A stretch of 64,000 nt of DNA from contig JAOVFP010000004.1 of the NCBI GenBank assembly GCA_025738555.1, forward strand, positions 5,580,001 to 5,644,000. The letters run 5' to 3'. Within the stretch, counting starts at the first letter, position 1; each line of letters starts with the position of its first letter. Source of the stretch: Cyathus striatus (taxonomy: Eukaryota; Basidiomycota; Agaricomycetes; Agaricales; Nidulariaceae). Both the position numbers and the translations under genes were made by a program. The notes below the pieces were generated by a model that was not told where the DNA came from, ran no database searches, and saw only the letters and a program-made list of their open reading frames with translations. Positions 34,130 to 46,614 of this stretch are shown here, piece after piece.

Positions 34130-35327
34130 CAGTAATTTACACTCCCCCTGGAGGTCTGTACAGATCCATACATATCCGTGCGAATTCCATACGGAATTTT
34201 CGGATCTGTGCAGAATCCGTACAGATCTGTACAGACCTGTGTGGGTAACATACAGAATTTAAATAGTAGTAATTTTATTGTTTGAGGTGATAATTCTGTG
34301 TGAATTAATGTAACAATGGAATGGGAATGTATAGTATCACACTCAACACTTAGTGTTATACTTAATGCATAGTGTCACAGTTAATGTATAGTGTAACACT
34401 TAATGCTTAGTGTCATGCTTAATGCATAGTGTCACGCTTAATGCTTAGCATCATGCTGATGCTTAGTGTCATGCTGATGCTTAGTGTCACACTTAATGCT
34501 TAGTGTCACACTCAATGCTTAGTGTCACGCTTAATGCATAGTGTCACGCTTAATGCTTAGTGTCACATTCAATGCTTAGTGTCATGCTCAATGCATAGTG
34601 TCACATTTAATGCATAGTGTCACACTTAATGCTTAGCGTCACACTTAATGCATAGTGTCACACTTCATGCACAGTGTCACACTCAATGCTTAGTATCACA
34701 CTCAATGCTTAGTGTCATGCTTAATGCATAGTGTCACACTCAATGCATAGTGTCATGCTCAATGCTTAGTGTCACACTTAATGCATAGTGTCACACTTAA
34801 CACATGGTGTCACACTCAATGCTTAGTATCACACTTAATGCTTAGTGTCATGCTCAGTGCTTAGTGTCACACTTAATGCTTAATGTCATACTCAATGCTT
34901 AGTGTCACACTCAATGCTTAGTATCACACTCAATGCTTAGTATCACACTTAATGTTTAGTGTCACACTTAATGCTTAGTGTCATACTCAATGCTTAGTGT
35001 CACACTCAATGCTTAGCATCACACTCAATGCATAGTGTCACACTCAATGCATAGTGTCACGCTTAATGCATAGTGTCACACTTCATGCACAGTGTCACAC
35101 AATTTTCTATTCTAATTTTCCAAAAGAAATATGTATAATAAGATTCTGTATGGATTCTGTACAGAATCTGTACAGAATTTTTCAGGTCTGTAATGCAGAA
35201 TTCTGCATAATCCTCATGGAATTTTTGATTCTGTGCAGATTCCACACAGACTCCGAAAATTCCGTATGGATTCCACACAGATTCTGTGCAGATCCATACA
35301 GAACACCCGGCTAAGTGTAAAGAGCTC
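34130..35327. mobile_element. SatA hAT-like element, copy 2 (complete, 1198 bp)
   Basis: Perfect 8-bp duplication CAATAATG at 34122-34129 and 35328-35335. Ends: CAGTAATTTACACTCCC and, inverted, GAGCTCTTTACACTTAGCC, alignable through TTTACACT. Subterminal parts have CTGTACAGATC and CCGTACGGAAT-like palindromes. The core 34340-35100 is a satellite of TGCTTAGTGTCACACTCAA-like 19-bp units, about 40 copies. No ORF for a transposase. Confidence 0.93.
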
Positions 35328-35728
35328 CAATAATGACACATTTATGGAAGCACTTCAAAATGATTTATGAGCATGTAATATTCCATTTAATTCATGTGAA
35401 CGAAGAATAAGGTATACATAATAATATATCCTAAACACATTTATGCGAGCTTACTACTTTACTCATCAACAGATGCTTTCTGCACATTGTAAATCTTGCA
35501 TGCCAGGCTGTATTATCAGCAGCCACAGATTTAAAATATGCAGAAGATCATGCTACCAAATACAGGTCAACTCCTGTAAGTAAATGTGATCCTATTGCTC
35601 TGCTTCATTCTGCTGTGACACCGCTTGTGCAGTTAGGCATAAAATTGCGCATTTTTATCATTTTCAGCATTGAAGCTGAACACATTAAGGAAGCCCATAT
35701 AATAAATAAAGATCCATGGACTGCTATT

Positions 35729-36580
35729 TAATAGCAAGCACTCAACAAATTGACTTAATATTCATAATCATAAACCACCCACAAATATACTTATACAGTA
35801 TAAGTGCTCCAATGTCCAACCTACCACTAGCCTGGAAATAAAGGAAAGAGAATATAATCATTAAAATGGACCGCTTTAGCATCAGTCACATGACTTGTAC
35901 AGGTGTTTGTTATGTTCTAAGACCGATATAATTGTTTATTTGGCAACAGGAATGATATTAAACAATTAGTCAGACATGATATAATGGAATATTAATAAGG
36001 AAATCTATGCATTACTCAGAGTACAAGACTCTACAGAATGTAAATATTGGTCTATGAGTAATACGTACATCTAATGAATGAAATACTAGGTACATTAGAG
36101 GGTGGCAAAGGAAGCAGCTTAGCGCCTTTCTTGCCCAGTACATAGGTATAGGGTAGTGGTTTTGGTCTAGGTGTTTCAAAGGAATTTAAAGTGATTTTAT
36201 CGGAATTGTGTGTGTTTACTACAAAGTACAAAGGACTGAGATTCCAGTGAGGGTCTAGTATTTGGGATTTTGAGTAAAGCGAAATCAAGGAAAGCAAAGG
36301 GTTGCTTTCAACCAGTTCGAAGGATTTAAGTTAGCACAAAGGTGTTAATTAAAGTCTTGCAATTTCGGAGTAGTACAAAGAGTATTACTTCTTTTTCTTA
36401 CAATAAATCATTATTGTTTCGGTTCATTTGGGATTGAAAAGCGAACTTAAAGATAACTTAACATAAAGAGGAGCACTACCTTACCCATCACTCGCATTTT
36501 CAGAGTTTTTGTACAATTTAGAAGTGATCTTGCTGTGGAAACATAGCAGAATTTACATGTAGAATACAAGTACCCGTTTC
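35729..36580. mobile_element. 852-bp insert in the hAT transposase
   Basis: Flanked by the 9-bp direct repeat ACTGCTATT (35720-35728 and 36581-36589). Removing it restores the frame NKDPWTAIQK followed by an intron with a GT..AG border. The ends (TAATAGCAAGCACTC and AAGTACCCGTTTC) are not inverted copies and not TG..CA, so the class is unclear. No gene inside. Confidence 0.65.
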
Positions 36581-38243
36581 ACTGCTATTCAAAAAGTTAG
36601 ATAAATCTTTCTATTCTAAATTTAGCTTCAATTTTTTACATCCAGATTCGGTCTTCATCAAATCGACGAGAGGCTTTTCGTGGTACCCTTGTCAATATAC
36701 CAAATATGCCAGCTTTAGAATTACTTCGTGATGTCAGCACTTGATAGTCCTCAGCTTATCTAATGATTGAATGGGCATTAGCTGTTAGAAAGGTGTGTAG
36801 TCATCAATAGTCAACAGTAAACCTTATATATATATAAATTTCGGCATTTACAGGGTATTGATCAGTTCCTATCTCAAGAACTTACAGCATATAAACTCAC
36901 AAAGAATGACTGGGCATTACTCAAATCATATGCTAGAATACTTGCAGTGAGTTCTGAGACTAAATACTTCAATAATAATATGAATTGATAGTGACACAAT
37001 TGCAGGTACTGCATTCCTTCCAGCAGAAACTATCAGCAGAAAAAACTCCAACTTTATGTCATGCACTACTGGCATTTAAGTCAATGATTCAAATTTAGAC
37101 ACAACTTAAAGTTGAGATGAGATACCCATATATGAAAGTGTTATTGATGCTGGTATAAAAAAACTACAGGATTATGACCAACAAACAAATGTTACACCAG
37201 CTTATCTTTTTGCTTTAAGTACATTTATATTTTGCTATTTCCTGTTTATGTACTAAATTGTAGCATATCTACGGTCCTTAATCTGTCCAGCAAGCTCAAA
37301 TGGATTGAAAAATATTTGCCGGACAAGGTGGACTCAGTGAAACAATTATTCATTGACATGGTTAGTTAATAGTTAGATTTTATACTGTATTCCTTCATTT
37401 CTAACATTATACTCAGCTTTGAAAGTATTGTAGTTCTGCAAGCATAAAGACACCTGCACGTCCTGCATGTAAAACACAACACATGTGTGGTAATCTATAT
37501 GATTCTGACTTTGATTCCAATGACTACAATTCCATTGGATCTGATTTGGATGATCTAGCTCATGCTAACTTGATTCTAGAGCTGGATGATGATCTTTATG
37601 ATAGATCCTCTCAATCACAAAGCCTTCAGGCTGAAGTTGAATCATATTTTCTTGACATGCAAACTGGATCCACAATTCTAAAATTTTGGCAGGCAAGTCC
37701 TAAGCATTTGGAAGTGTATATGAGTATCATGTTTCTAATTCTAATTTCGATAATTTTAGGAAAACCATCTCCGGTATCCTACAATATTCCGACTTGCTCT
37801 CGACATTCTTGCTATTCAAGGATCTGCAGTTCCATGTGAAAGGTTGTTTTCATCTGCAAAGGAAACAATGACAGGCAATGGAATCGCATCAGCCCAAAGT
37901 TGATGGAAGCTTTACAAATGATAAAGTTTTCATGTAAACACAGTAATTCACAACTCAACTTCATGGAAGGAACTGGGTGGAAGGAGGAGCTTGAGATCAT
38001 GGAAAATATCATGAATGATGAGGCAAAAGTACCAGAAGATATTAGCGCTTTTTTGAGTAGTCTACTGCACGATGATCAAGAAGATGATCTTTAGAAATTC
38101 AATTAGAAATGTGATACTATCTTGTCTTATCACTACATCAAACTTGTGTATACAATACAATACAGTATACATATTTTAATGAACTGATAGTAGCTGCCAG
38201 CTAGCCTTTAGCTGAGCCCAGCCAAGCCAAAGAATCAGCTATT

Positions 38244-39268
38244 AGAGCATATTTGCAAATGACTTTCAGCGAACTTTGAGAGAAATTACCTTCCTAAACA
38301 GGGAATATTTTGCTCCAAATTCCCTGTTTAGTGATACACCTTAAAATATTTAATGGTTAAATCTCTCTATTTGTCATATAATATTAGAACTCAGTATTAG
38401 TAATGCACATCACGAGTACAAGGGTTGGGGCGAGTCCCAAGTTGCCAATCAAAGTGTTCTATTTTGAATACATTACTAAGGGAATGGGACATCTGAGAGC
38501 TGGGGTTGAGTCCTGCACTGCCAGCAGAAATATCTAATTGATATATACTAAAGGAAATACAACCAGATGTGTGTTATCTAATTACTAGAGTCCAAAAGAC
38601 TATGTACATGCACCCAGTACTTGATTGAAACTTAGCTAAGGAACGTGTTCCGCGTTCCTGTCACGTGATCAAACGCGAGGCGTTATAACCGTTATCTCCG
38701 AACCGGTCATTGCGGTTACGCATAGACCGGAGCAAGTCATGTGACATTGTACTTGGTACTCTGAGAATATCCTGCTGTTTTAATCTACCACATGGAATTC
38801 CACATGTATGGTTGCTCCTGCATGGTCAATATGTTAAGAATATCATTATGTTGTCATATAAAGTAGTCTAGAGTAGTTCCTTTCCATATATAGGTACTGT
38901 ACAGTTTTATTTGTAAAATATATATAAAGAGGACAGGGAGGAGGAGGAAAAGCAAGCACCCCAGGAGAAATCCTAGGTTCCTTCCACTCTAGGAGTGTAG
39001 TACATTGGAGATTGAATGAATCTGAACAGTATTTGAACCGAGTAATTTCGCATTTGAAAGGTTTTGAATCTATAGTTTACTTCCTTTATACTAGTTTATA
39101 CATAATCTGTGTTATCTCTCCCTTGAACTTACAGCCTGTGGTTTGCAATGATTATTTGAGTATTACATAATATATTAGTACTATTTAAATACAAATCACA
39201 AATTTGGCACATCATTAGGAAGGTAATTTCGCTCAAAGTTCGCTGAAAGTCATTTGCAAATACGCTCT
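38244..39268. mobile_element. TIR element, 1025 bp, without transposase
   Basis: Inverted ends over about 50 bp: AGAGCATATTTGCAAATGAC on the left and, inverted, AGAGCGTATTTGCAAATGAC on the right, continuing through TTTCAGCGAACTTTGAG and AAATTACCTTCCTAA. The flanking direct repeat is ATT (38241-38243 and 39269-39271), compatible with a 3-bp-duplication family such as PIF/Harbinger. It lies in the 3' part of the hAT element. No ORF of note. Confidence 0.85.
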
Positions 39269-39350
39269 ATTATTGGCTCCTTGAGCCTCAAAAAGCTGAG
39301 CTGCCAAGTAGCCGAGCTGAGCTGAGCTTAGCTAAGCCGTGGCAACACTA

Positions 39351-39779
39351 GGTGGGAGCCATGGTAACAGGGGGATATGCAGCAGGAGGGGGTGGTGCAT
39401 ATGGTACGTTGTTAGCAGAGTCTTCACCTTGTTGATAGTGAATAATTAGATCCCTATAGTTGCAAGGGTCCAGTGTGAAACGGTTCTGACGAAGAAAAGA
39501 GTCGAAGTATCCGTGAGGAGCAGGACCAGGATAGTCAATATCACCAGCAAGAAAGGCTGCGAAACATTCAGCGTATGTTTCACAAGCAGCTGCATCCTGT
39601 GCAGTATAGGCAGCATTGAAAGACATGGGAGAAGAATTGGTGTGGTTTTTCTTCGATTTCTTCTGCCTTTTAACCATTTGTTTCCTTCCTTTGTTATTTA
39701 GATTAGGAACTACGCATGAAGCGCTCACCCTCAGGCATTTCAAATTATCTCTAGGGTATCTCATGTCCCTGAATCGCAT
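39351..39779 (-). pseudogene. Split gene of unknown function, 5' part
   Basis: The frame is open from 39779. A good candidate start is the inner ATG at 39624-39626 (MSFNAAYTAQDAAACETYA), and the upstream stretch is basic (KRQKKSKKNH). It continues ECFAAFLAGDIDYPGPAPHG, YFDSFLRQNRFTLDPCNYRD and LIIHYQQGEDSA, then a proline-rich APPPPAAYPPVTMAPT at which the hAT element sits. The 3' half is at 31506-31987. Family not recognised. The absence of other stop codons suggests the gene was intact when the hAT inserted. Confidence 0.55.
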
Positions 39780-41120
39780 ATTTCATGAAGTTTGACATGA
39801 TTCTCCATTTGAGCAATACAAGTTACTGAAAATGCTGTAGATAGGGAGGGTGGGTAATGCAAAACTCCAGACAAAACAACCCAGTGAACGAGCTAGCAAG
39901 GATCTAGTGGACAACTCTGGTGTGAGAGAAGGAGGAATGAGTTAGTCAATTGCTCAACAATAAATTGATACATACCAGGTGTGGGAAGAAAAGGAACATG
40001 GAGCCACAGTTCCTATTACTTCCTTGAACCTTGCATAAGGAGACATCAGCCATAGATGCAGAGCCTAGCCCTACTGTGACATGAGAATGAGGCGACAGAA
40101 TTGAATTAGAGACTGGGTCGAACATACCCAAGCACAAACGCTGGTGCCAGCCACCCATGAAGATAACATAACCACTTCACGGCCCACAACAACCGCTCTC
40201 ACTCATCTATTGGCCTCGTGCAAGTTAGTAACTTGAACAACAGTGAATTTTATACTGGTCACAAGCAATTAACAGAGCTGTATACGACATTTAATGCAAT
40301 TTTTGTGTTCCAGAGCATGAAATTGAGTGTTTTCTATGAACCATATAATCAGTTCGTCAGTTGGCTCCATGACGTGTGACTGCTGAACCATTCAAAATGG
40401 TACAGTATACGATACTAGTGACAAGCCAGATATTAGTACCAAATTAGGACCAACTGGTGTGGATTCAACAAAGACAGTCTTTCCTAATTTATGGGATCCA
40501 AGCCTCACCTGTCGCGTCGAGACTTTGTCAAGACTAATGGATGGGTGTCAGTGCTCGTCTCAGTCTCCCAGGAAGAAGGTTAATCATGATCAAGTTGTGA
40601 GGTGTGCACTTCATGCACACTCTCCCCCACACCCTGCGAGCAAGCAATAGGCTACAATTAATATTACTACCAATACATTATTTAGTGATATAAAACAATT
40701 TGCAGAGCATAAAACACTTAAAGGAAACCTGAAGCACAAGTCAAAGATTAAATAATCTTCTACTGTAGTGTGTTCCATCCTTGGTGAAATATTTGACAAT
40801 GTGTTATATTATATATAGTAGACTGTGTATTTGATTAAGGAAAATGTAATAAAAGTGTAAGAAGTGAGAGCGGAGACGTGGGAAACAATGAGTGGGAGGC
40901 GGGCCATGGTGATATGCGTGTGATAATCCAAAGGGAAGGGCGGTAGACAATGATTAGTAGCCAGAATTGATTAGCAAGGGGGTGTGGGAATAAATTGATC
41001 ATGGGCACTTTGCTGCACTGGCGTTGCCTGTGACATTGCTGACGTTGCCACGTGAGAATTGACGTTGCCTCACAGGCAATGCCATGGCAACGTCAAAATA
41101 TGGGAAATGTCAAAAACTAG
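39780..41120. other. Stretch without a recognised gene; right part an unidentified insert
   Basis: Several short ORFs (for example 39946-40158 and 40459-40650) show no recognisable motif. The last 110 bases contain repeated GACGTTGCC and GGCAATGCC words (41015-41095) and a GC-rich texture, and the gypsy integrase frame breaks off at 41121. A transposon end is likely there, but its partner end was not found. Confidence 0.35.
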
Positions 41121-42249
41121 TAGCCTGATTCCAATGGCCTGCCACGGCCATCTCGGAATAGGTAAGGTCTTTAATAAACCTGCCAGTGACTGATTGCTGG
41201 GTTTACTCATTGCACAGGTGGAGCACGATTGACAATAGCTCTTTACATCATCAACCATGGTCTTCCACCACACCTCGCTACGCAAAAAATCAAGGGTCTT
41301 GCGATTTCCTAAATGAACAAGAAGAGAATGCGCGTGAGTGATAACTATCTCTCTAGCGCTACATTCTCCAATCATCACGTTGGGAATACAGAGGACCTCA
41401 CAGCCATCACGCTTTTGGTATACTAGGCCGTCTTTCTCAACAAAGTCTTTGAAATTATCAGGTTTGGTTAGTATTTCTCTGAAAAATACATCTTCATGAT
41501 AGCGGTACTTCAAGCTCTCTGGCATAGGTAATCCAATGTCACTCATGGTGACTAAAGTGGATCGCCCTTGTAATGTTGGTAAGTTGTTACTTACTTCCTT
41601 CGCTAAATCAGCATCTGTATGATTGACAGATTCAGTAAGCAATGAATTGTCAATTGGGGAATATACTTCTGATATCACATCTGGAGATGTGATATCTTTT
41701 TGTGGAGGTATCTCTGTATTCACATCAGGTTCAGGTACTGATTTCGATTTTATAGCCTTACGCAGAGGCGCATACTTGCGCACATTACTACCATTTTCAG
41801 CAAGTCGGGACGAGTGCCTTGCTCCCTCTAGCGTCGGTTCAAGATTAACAATTGCAGCAGAACCTGTGTACACGGGAATGTGGCATTCATCAAGCGTTAA
41901 GGCAGGCATCTCTTCATCTGCATCAGAGTCATCTCTTTCAGGTAGCAAATATTCACTTGGTGCTCGCACTACATCAGTAGGTTCTTCACTGTATATCCTT
42001 GACAGGGCATCGGCAACTGTATTCGTTTCACCAGGTATATAATATATTTCAAAGCTAAATTCATTTAAGACATCTAACCAACGGTGTTGACGAGGAGATA
42101 AGTGTCTTTGCTTCATAAAGTGTTCTAGCCCTTTATGATCAGTACAAATTCGAAATTTTGCGCCGTGAAGTACACCTCGGAATCATTTTAATGATTCTAC
42201 AATCGCTAATAACTCTTGTTCATGTACAGGATAATTCTGTTGAGCAGAG
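41121..42249 (-). pseudogene. Gypsy element G4: RNase H end and integrase N-terminus
   Basis: Directly continues the RT ORF that ends at 52047. From 42249: SAQQNYPVHEQELLAIVESL, TGA for Trp at 42183-42185, FRGVLHGAKFRICTDHKGLE, RQHRWLDVLNEFSFEIYYIP, GETNTVADALSRIY (end of RNase H), an acidic linker of about 150 residues, then the integrase zinc finger THAHSLLVHLGNRKTLDFLR with VKSYCQSCSTCAMSK (H-H-C-C), and IPRWPWQAIGI. Broken off before the DDE core. Apart from the TGA the frame is open for 348 codons. Confidence 0.92.
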
Positions 42250-42299
42250 TTCATCAGGAAAAACTGAGATTCATAATTTATGCTAGTTAGTCCCAATTA

Positions 42300-43110
42300 T
42301 TATAATTCATATAAGCATACCTAATTGTGTTTAATTAGCACTAATTCACAATAACTTAGTCACAATTATTGATTCTTGTAAAGAGATACTGTTGCCTTAG
42401 TATAAAAAATGTATAAATTGTTTTAATGAGGCATAGTTAATGTAGTTATATTCTGGATATTTGCATTATCATGAATTATCTCATAATTATATATATTTAA
42501 CTTAATTCCACATTGGGCTTTGGTGTTACATTCACTTATGGTGAATTATTTAGTAATTATATATATTTGACTTAATTCAACTTTGGGCTTTGGTGTTACA
42601 TCTAATTATGTATAATTACAACTGATTATCAAAGCCATTGAAGATGGGTTTTATCTTAAGTTGTAACTAGCTGCAATTATAGAATAATTATTCTCATCTT
42701 AAAAGATATTTACATAGGATTTACACAAAAATGTGGTACAGATGTTTGTTAGTAAAGCTATTATTAATATAAAGAATGAATCACATAGATCAAGTGAGGT
42801 CCTCCAAAACAATGAAGAGTAAGTTGAATTTACTTCTAGCATTCTATTGAGTATCTGATTGTCATATCTCTCTAAAGTTTACAAGGATAAAATTGGATTC
42901 CTTGCAGGAACAAAGGACAAGCCTCATCTTAATGTCTATCATAAATTACTTCAGGTCCAGTATCAGTTTCTACACATTATTTACTGTATATATACAGTAT
43001 ATAAATAGTTGTATCACATGAACCATACAATAGCTTAATCACTGTGCTTTCTTTTCATCACTGTAGGCAAATTGACTTCTAAAAGACCACATCAAATCCA
43101 TACCTTCACA
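42300..43110. repeat. Left subterminal AT-rich region of the 9.8-kb element
   Basis: Contains TAATTA-type words and a direct duplication of about 70 bp (ACTTAATTCCACATTGGGCT near 42500 and ACTTAATTCAACTTTGGGCT near 42570, each followed by TTGGTGTTACAT). A possible exon-like block (GTKDKPHLNVYHKLLQ) lies near 42908-42955 but has no wider support. Confidence 0.5.
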
Positions 43111-44618
43111 AGAAGTGCTTTTCTCACAGTCTCTGCTTTCAGCAAGCTTTGAAGGTCAGAGCAAATGTGGTGGAACTTGGAGAAAACACATTCAACCAAA
43201 ACATCAGTGGCAGGAATTGCAAGAAAGCCACTGCATGCCATTCTGTTACATCTGTGTCTGGAAACCACCATTCTGCACTATTCTGACCTTTCTGACCTTT
43301 GGGTTGGCCACATTCTGACTGATCATCAGATACATCATCATGATTTATTGATTACCCACTCATGTTCATCTGCTATGTCATTATTTTGAATTACTCCTCT
43401 ATCTCAACTCCTATTTTTTCACCATATTGCATGTAGCCTTTCCTTCCATTCTTCAGCTACTACTCCTCTATGATGGCTGATTCCACATTTACCTATCTCT
43501 AGCTATACCCTTATACTTCACTCAAAGTAGACTACTCCATACTTTACTTAGTATTTAAGACTTAGTTTTTGTACATTAACTTCAGTTTTCATATCAACTA
43601 TGATTATTAATATACCACTCTACTCTATCTACTTGTCTGTAAAGGTTCCAACCTTCCTCTGTTCCAACCTTCCACTTGTTCCCCTATCTCAACTTGAAAT
43701 ATGAACCACCAAGAATCACAAGGGTTGCAGCATACAAGCTGAAGCCAATTTTCACTCTGCACTTCCAACTTCTCTACTTCTGAGCCCAAGCTTACCTAAT
43801 ACTATTAGTAGCTTTCTCTGCATTAAACCCAGCATCTTCCCTATATCCCTCTGAGAGGTACAGCACATAACACTTTCTTGCAGTAGTTGGAAATGAATGG
43901 CAATGCTTCTGTTATTGTCTTTCAATTCTATTAATCATTGTAAGTTTGCACAGTATTACTCACCTCCCTCTATGCTAATGGATCAAAATTATTATAACGT
44001 GTATCTACATTGCTATGATTTTTTATTCATTGTTCTTTGCTGCTCTTTCATTTGTTGTGATTGTTCTTTGGTGCATTGTCATATCCCATATCACCTACCT
44101 CCAGACCTCTAGTCTCTTACTCTGCCTTCACCTTTGTTTACTCCAGACTTTGCTTATGTTCTCATTATTACATATTGCTTACTGTACATAGATTACTTCT
44201 GTTTCCTTTCTTCCATTCTACTGAGCTATCCCCTCAGTAATGTAGTATACATCTCATAGTGAGTCACTTATCATTCTTAAGTGCGCCACTATCTGTTTCA
44301 CTTTACATCACCATACACACTCACTTCTCCAATGCATTTTATTATGTTTAATTAGTTATAGTCTTCATTCTATGTATGCCTACCCTGACCATACTTCTCT
44401 GCTGACCTTGGCCAGCAGCCTTTACTTACTCTGAGTCTCTAGTATATTAAGTAGCACTTGATTTGTACTTAGTCTTTAGTTTCATATTGAACTACATCCT
44501 CACCCTTTCATCTGATTTGAGTTCCACCTCTTGTCTCTTTGTCTCTTGTATTCTCTGAAGGGCTTGCCCTTACTCTGAAATCCAGGACCAGGAATCCCAG
44601 GGGCACAGCACATAAGCT
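43111..44618. other. Gene-free stretch with transposon-like texture
   Basis: CT-rich plus-strand sequence with short ORFs only. Segments near 43690-43750 (ATATGAACCACCAAGAATC, GCATACAAGCTGAAGCC) and 44580-44618 (CACAGCACATAAGCT) resemble the GC-rich insert at 24521-25303, so it probably belongs to that repeat family. Confidence 0.4.
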
Positions 44619-46614
44619 GAGCTCTTTACACTTAGCCAGGTGTTCTGTATGGATCTGCGCAGAATCCGTGCGGAATTTTCGGAATCTGTGCGGAATCTGC
44701 ACAGATTTTTCTCTTTTTGTCAGAGGTTTTTTTGGGTCTGTACAGATTCTGCACAGATTCCGCACAGAATCAAAAATTCCGTGCGGATTCCGCAGAATTC
44801 CGCATTACAGACCTGAAAAATTCTGTACAGAATCTTATTATACTTATTTCCTTATAGAAAATTAGAATAGAAAATTGTATGATACTAAGCACTAAGTGTG
44901 ACACTCTCCATTAAGCGTGACACTAAGGTTTAAATGTGACACTATACATTGATTGTGACACTAAGGGTTAAGCGTGACACTAAGCATTGAGTGTGACACT
45001 ATGGGTTGAGTGTGATACTAAGGGTTGAGTGTGACACTAAGTGTTAAGCATGATACTAAGTGTTGAGTGTGACACTAAGAGTTGAGTGTGACACTAAGGG
45101 TTGAGTGTGACACTATGGGTTGAGTGTGATACTAAGGGTTGAGTGTGACACTAAGTGTTGAGTGTGACACTAAGTGTTAAGTGTGACACTAAGTGTTGAG
45201 TGTGACACTAAGTGTTGAGTGTGACACTAAGGGTTGAGTGTGACACTAAGGGTTGAGTGTGACACTAAGTGTTAAGTGTAATACTAAGTGTTGAGTGTGA
45301 CACTAAGTGTTGAGTGTGATACTAAGTGTTGAGTGTGACACTATGGGTTGAGTGTGACACTAAGGGTTAAGCGTGACACTATGGGTTGAGTGTGACACTA
45401 AGGGTTGAGTGTGACACTATGGGTTGAGTGTGACACTAAGTGTTAAGTGTGATACTAAGTGTTGAGTGTGACACTCTGCATTAAGTGTGACACTAAGGGT
45501 TGAGTGTGACACTATGGGTTGAGTGTGACACTAAGTGTTAAGCATGATACTAAGTGTTGAGTGTGACACTAAGTGTTGAGTGTGACACTCTGCATTAAGT
45601 GTGACACTAAGGGTTGAGTGTGACACTAAGTGTTAAGCGTGATACTAAGTGTTGAGTGTGACACTCTGCATTAAGCGTGAAACTAAGGGTTGAGTGTGAC
45701 ACTCTGCATTAAGCATGACACTAAGTGTTAAGCATGATACTAAGTGTTGATTGTGACACTAAGGGTTGAGTGTGATACTAAGGGTTAAGCATGATACTAA
45801 GTGTTGAGTGTGACACTATGGGTTGAGTGTGACACTATGGGTTGAGTGTGACACTATGGGTTGAGTGTGACACTAAGCATTGAGTGTGACACTATGGGAT
45901 GAGTGTGACACTAAGTGTTGAGTGTGACACTAAAGGGTTAAGTGTGACACTAAGGGTTGAGTGTGACACTAAAGGGTTAAGTGTGACACTAAGGGTTGAG
46001 TGTGACACTAAAGGGTTAAGTGTGACACTAAGGGTTGAGTGTGACACTAAAGGGTTAAGTGTGACACTAAGGGTTGAGTGTGACACTAAAGGGTTAAGTG
46101 TGACACTAAGGGTTGAGTGTGACACTAAGCATTGAGTGTGACACTCTGCATTAAGCATGATACTATGCATTGAGTGTGACACTATGCATTAAGCATGACA
46201 CTATACATTAAGTGTGATACTAAGTGTTGAGTGTGACACTATGCATTAAGCATGAAACTATACATTAAGTGTGATACTAAGTGTTGAGTGTGACACTATG
46301 CATTGAGTGTGATACTATACATTAAGCATGACACTATGCATTGAGCATGATACTATATATTGAGTGTATCACAGATTTCATGTAGTGTCACACTTGACAC
46401 CTGTGACAAGGCAGCAATGCATGAATCCACACAGAATCCATGCAGAATATGTATGGAATCCATATAGAATAATCACCTCTAATAATAATAATAGCTACTA
46501 TATAAATTCTGTATGGTATCTATACAGGTCTGTACGGGTCTGTACGGATCTGCATGGAATCCGCACGGATCCGTACAGATCTGTACAGACCTCTTGTGGG
46601 AGTGTAAATTACTG
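44619..46614. mobile_element. SatA hAT-like element, copy 3 (complete, 1996 bp)
   Basis: Perfect 8-bp duplication CATAAGCT at 44611-44618 and 46615-46622. Ends GAGCTCTTTACACTTAGCC and, inverted, CAGTAATTTACACTCCC, as in copy 2 but in the opposite orientation. The core 44880-46370 is about 75 copies of the 19-bp unit GTGACACTAAGTGTTGAGT, including a higher-order block near 45930-46115 where a 39-bp dimer (GTGACACTAAAGGGTTAAGT plus a GGGTTGAGT partner) repeats five times nearly perfectly. The ORFs at 45892-46182 are repeat by-products. Confidence 0.95.

Larger units (their letters stand above)
32591..38094 (+). pseudogene. hAT transposase, intron-rich, with BED-like finger
   Basis: Likely start at 32591 (MPCKVAPRKAVAIP). 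Lys/Pro-rich KAKPKPRPKP and a TGA near 32986 precede the finger region DVKTFFCEVN and LHKCHFC. Middle exons: HLDAWISVCDQLNIT, FVEALVNWIVSDDQ, then a frameshift and LREDLTDSDIPHRKHLHSKI, ISLTTDLWSDENLSPFMAVT (first catalytic Asp region), LIGFHHTPGRHTG, IGWVTLDNASNN (second Asp). SatA copy 2 interrupts the frame exactly here, and the frame resumes as DTFMEALQNDL. Later blocks: FRGTLVNIPNMPALELLRDV, then TGA and TAG where Arg-Trp is expected, SSAYLMIEWAL. The C-terminal hATC block has PTIFRLALDILAIQGSAVPC and ERLFSSAKET. Several stops make it inactive; exon borders are approximate. Confidence 0.88.
31988..39350 (+). mobile_element. hAT transposon, 7363 bp including nested inserts
   Basis: TIRs TAGTGTTGCAATGGCT (left) and, inverted, TAGTGTTGCCACGGCT (right). 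The 8-bp duplication is AGTGGGAG (31980-31987) against GGTGGGAG (39351-39358), one mismatch. Subterminal GAGCTGAGCT repeats lie inside both ends. It encodes a plus-strand transposase and contains inserts at 34130-35327, 35729-36580 and 38244-39268, leaving an original element of about 4.3 kb. Confidence 0.92.

Noticed and set aside
45892..46182. Repeat ORFs (SVTLNPLVSHSTL and reverse)
   Set aside because: By-products of the 39-bp SatA dimer, again a multiple of three.
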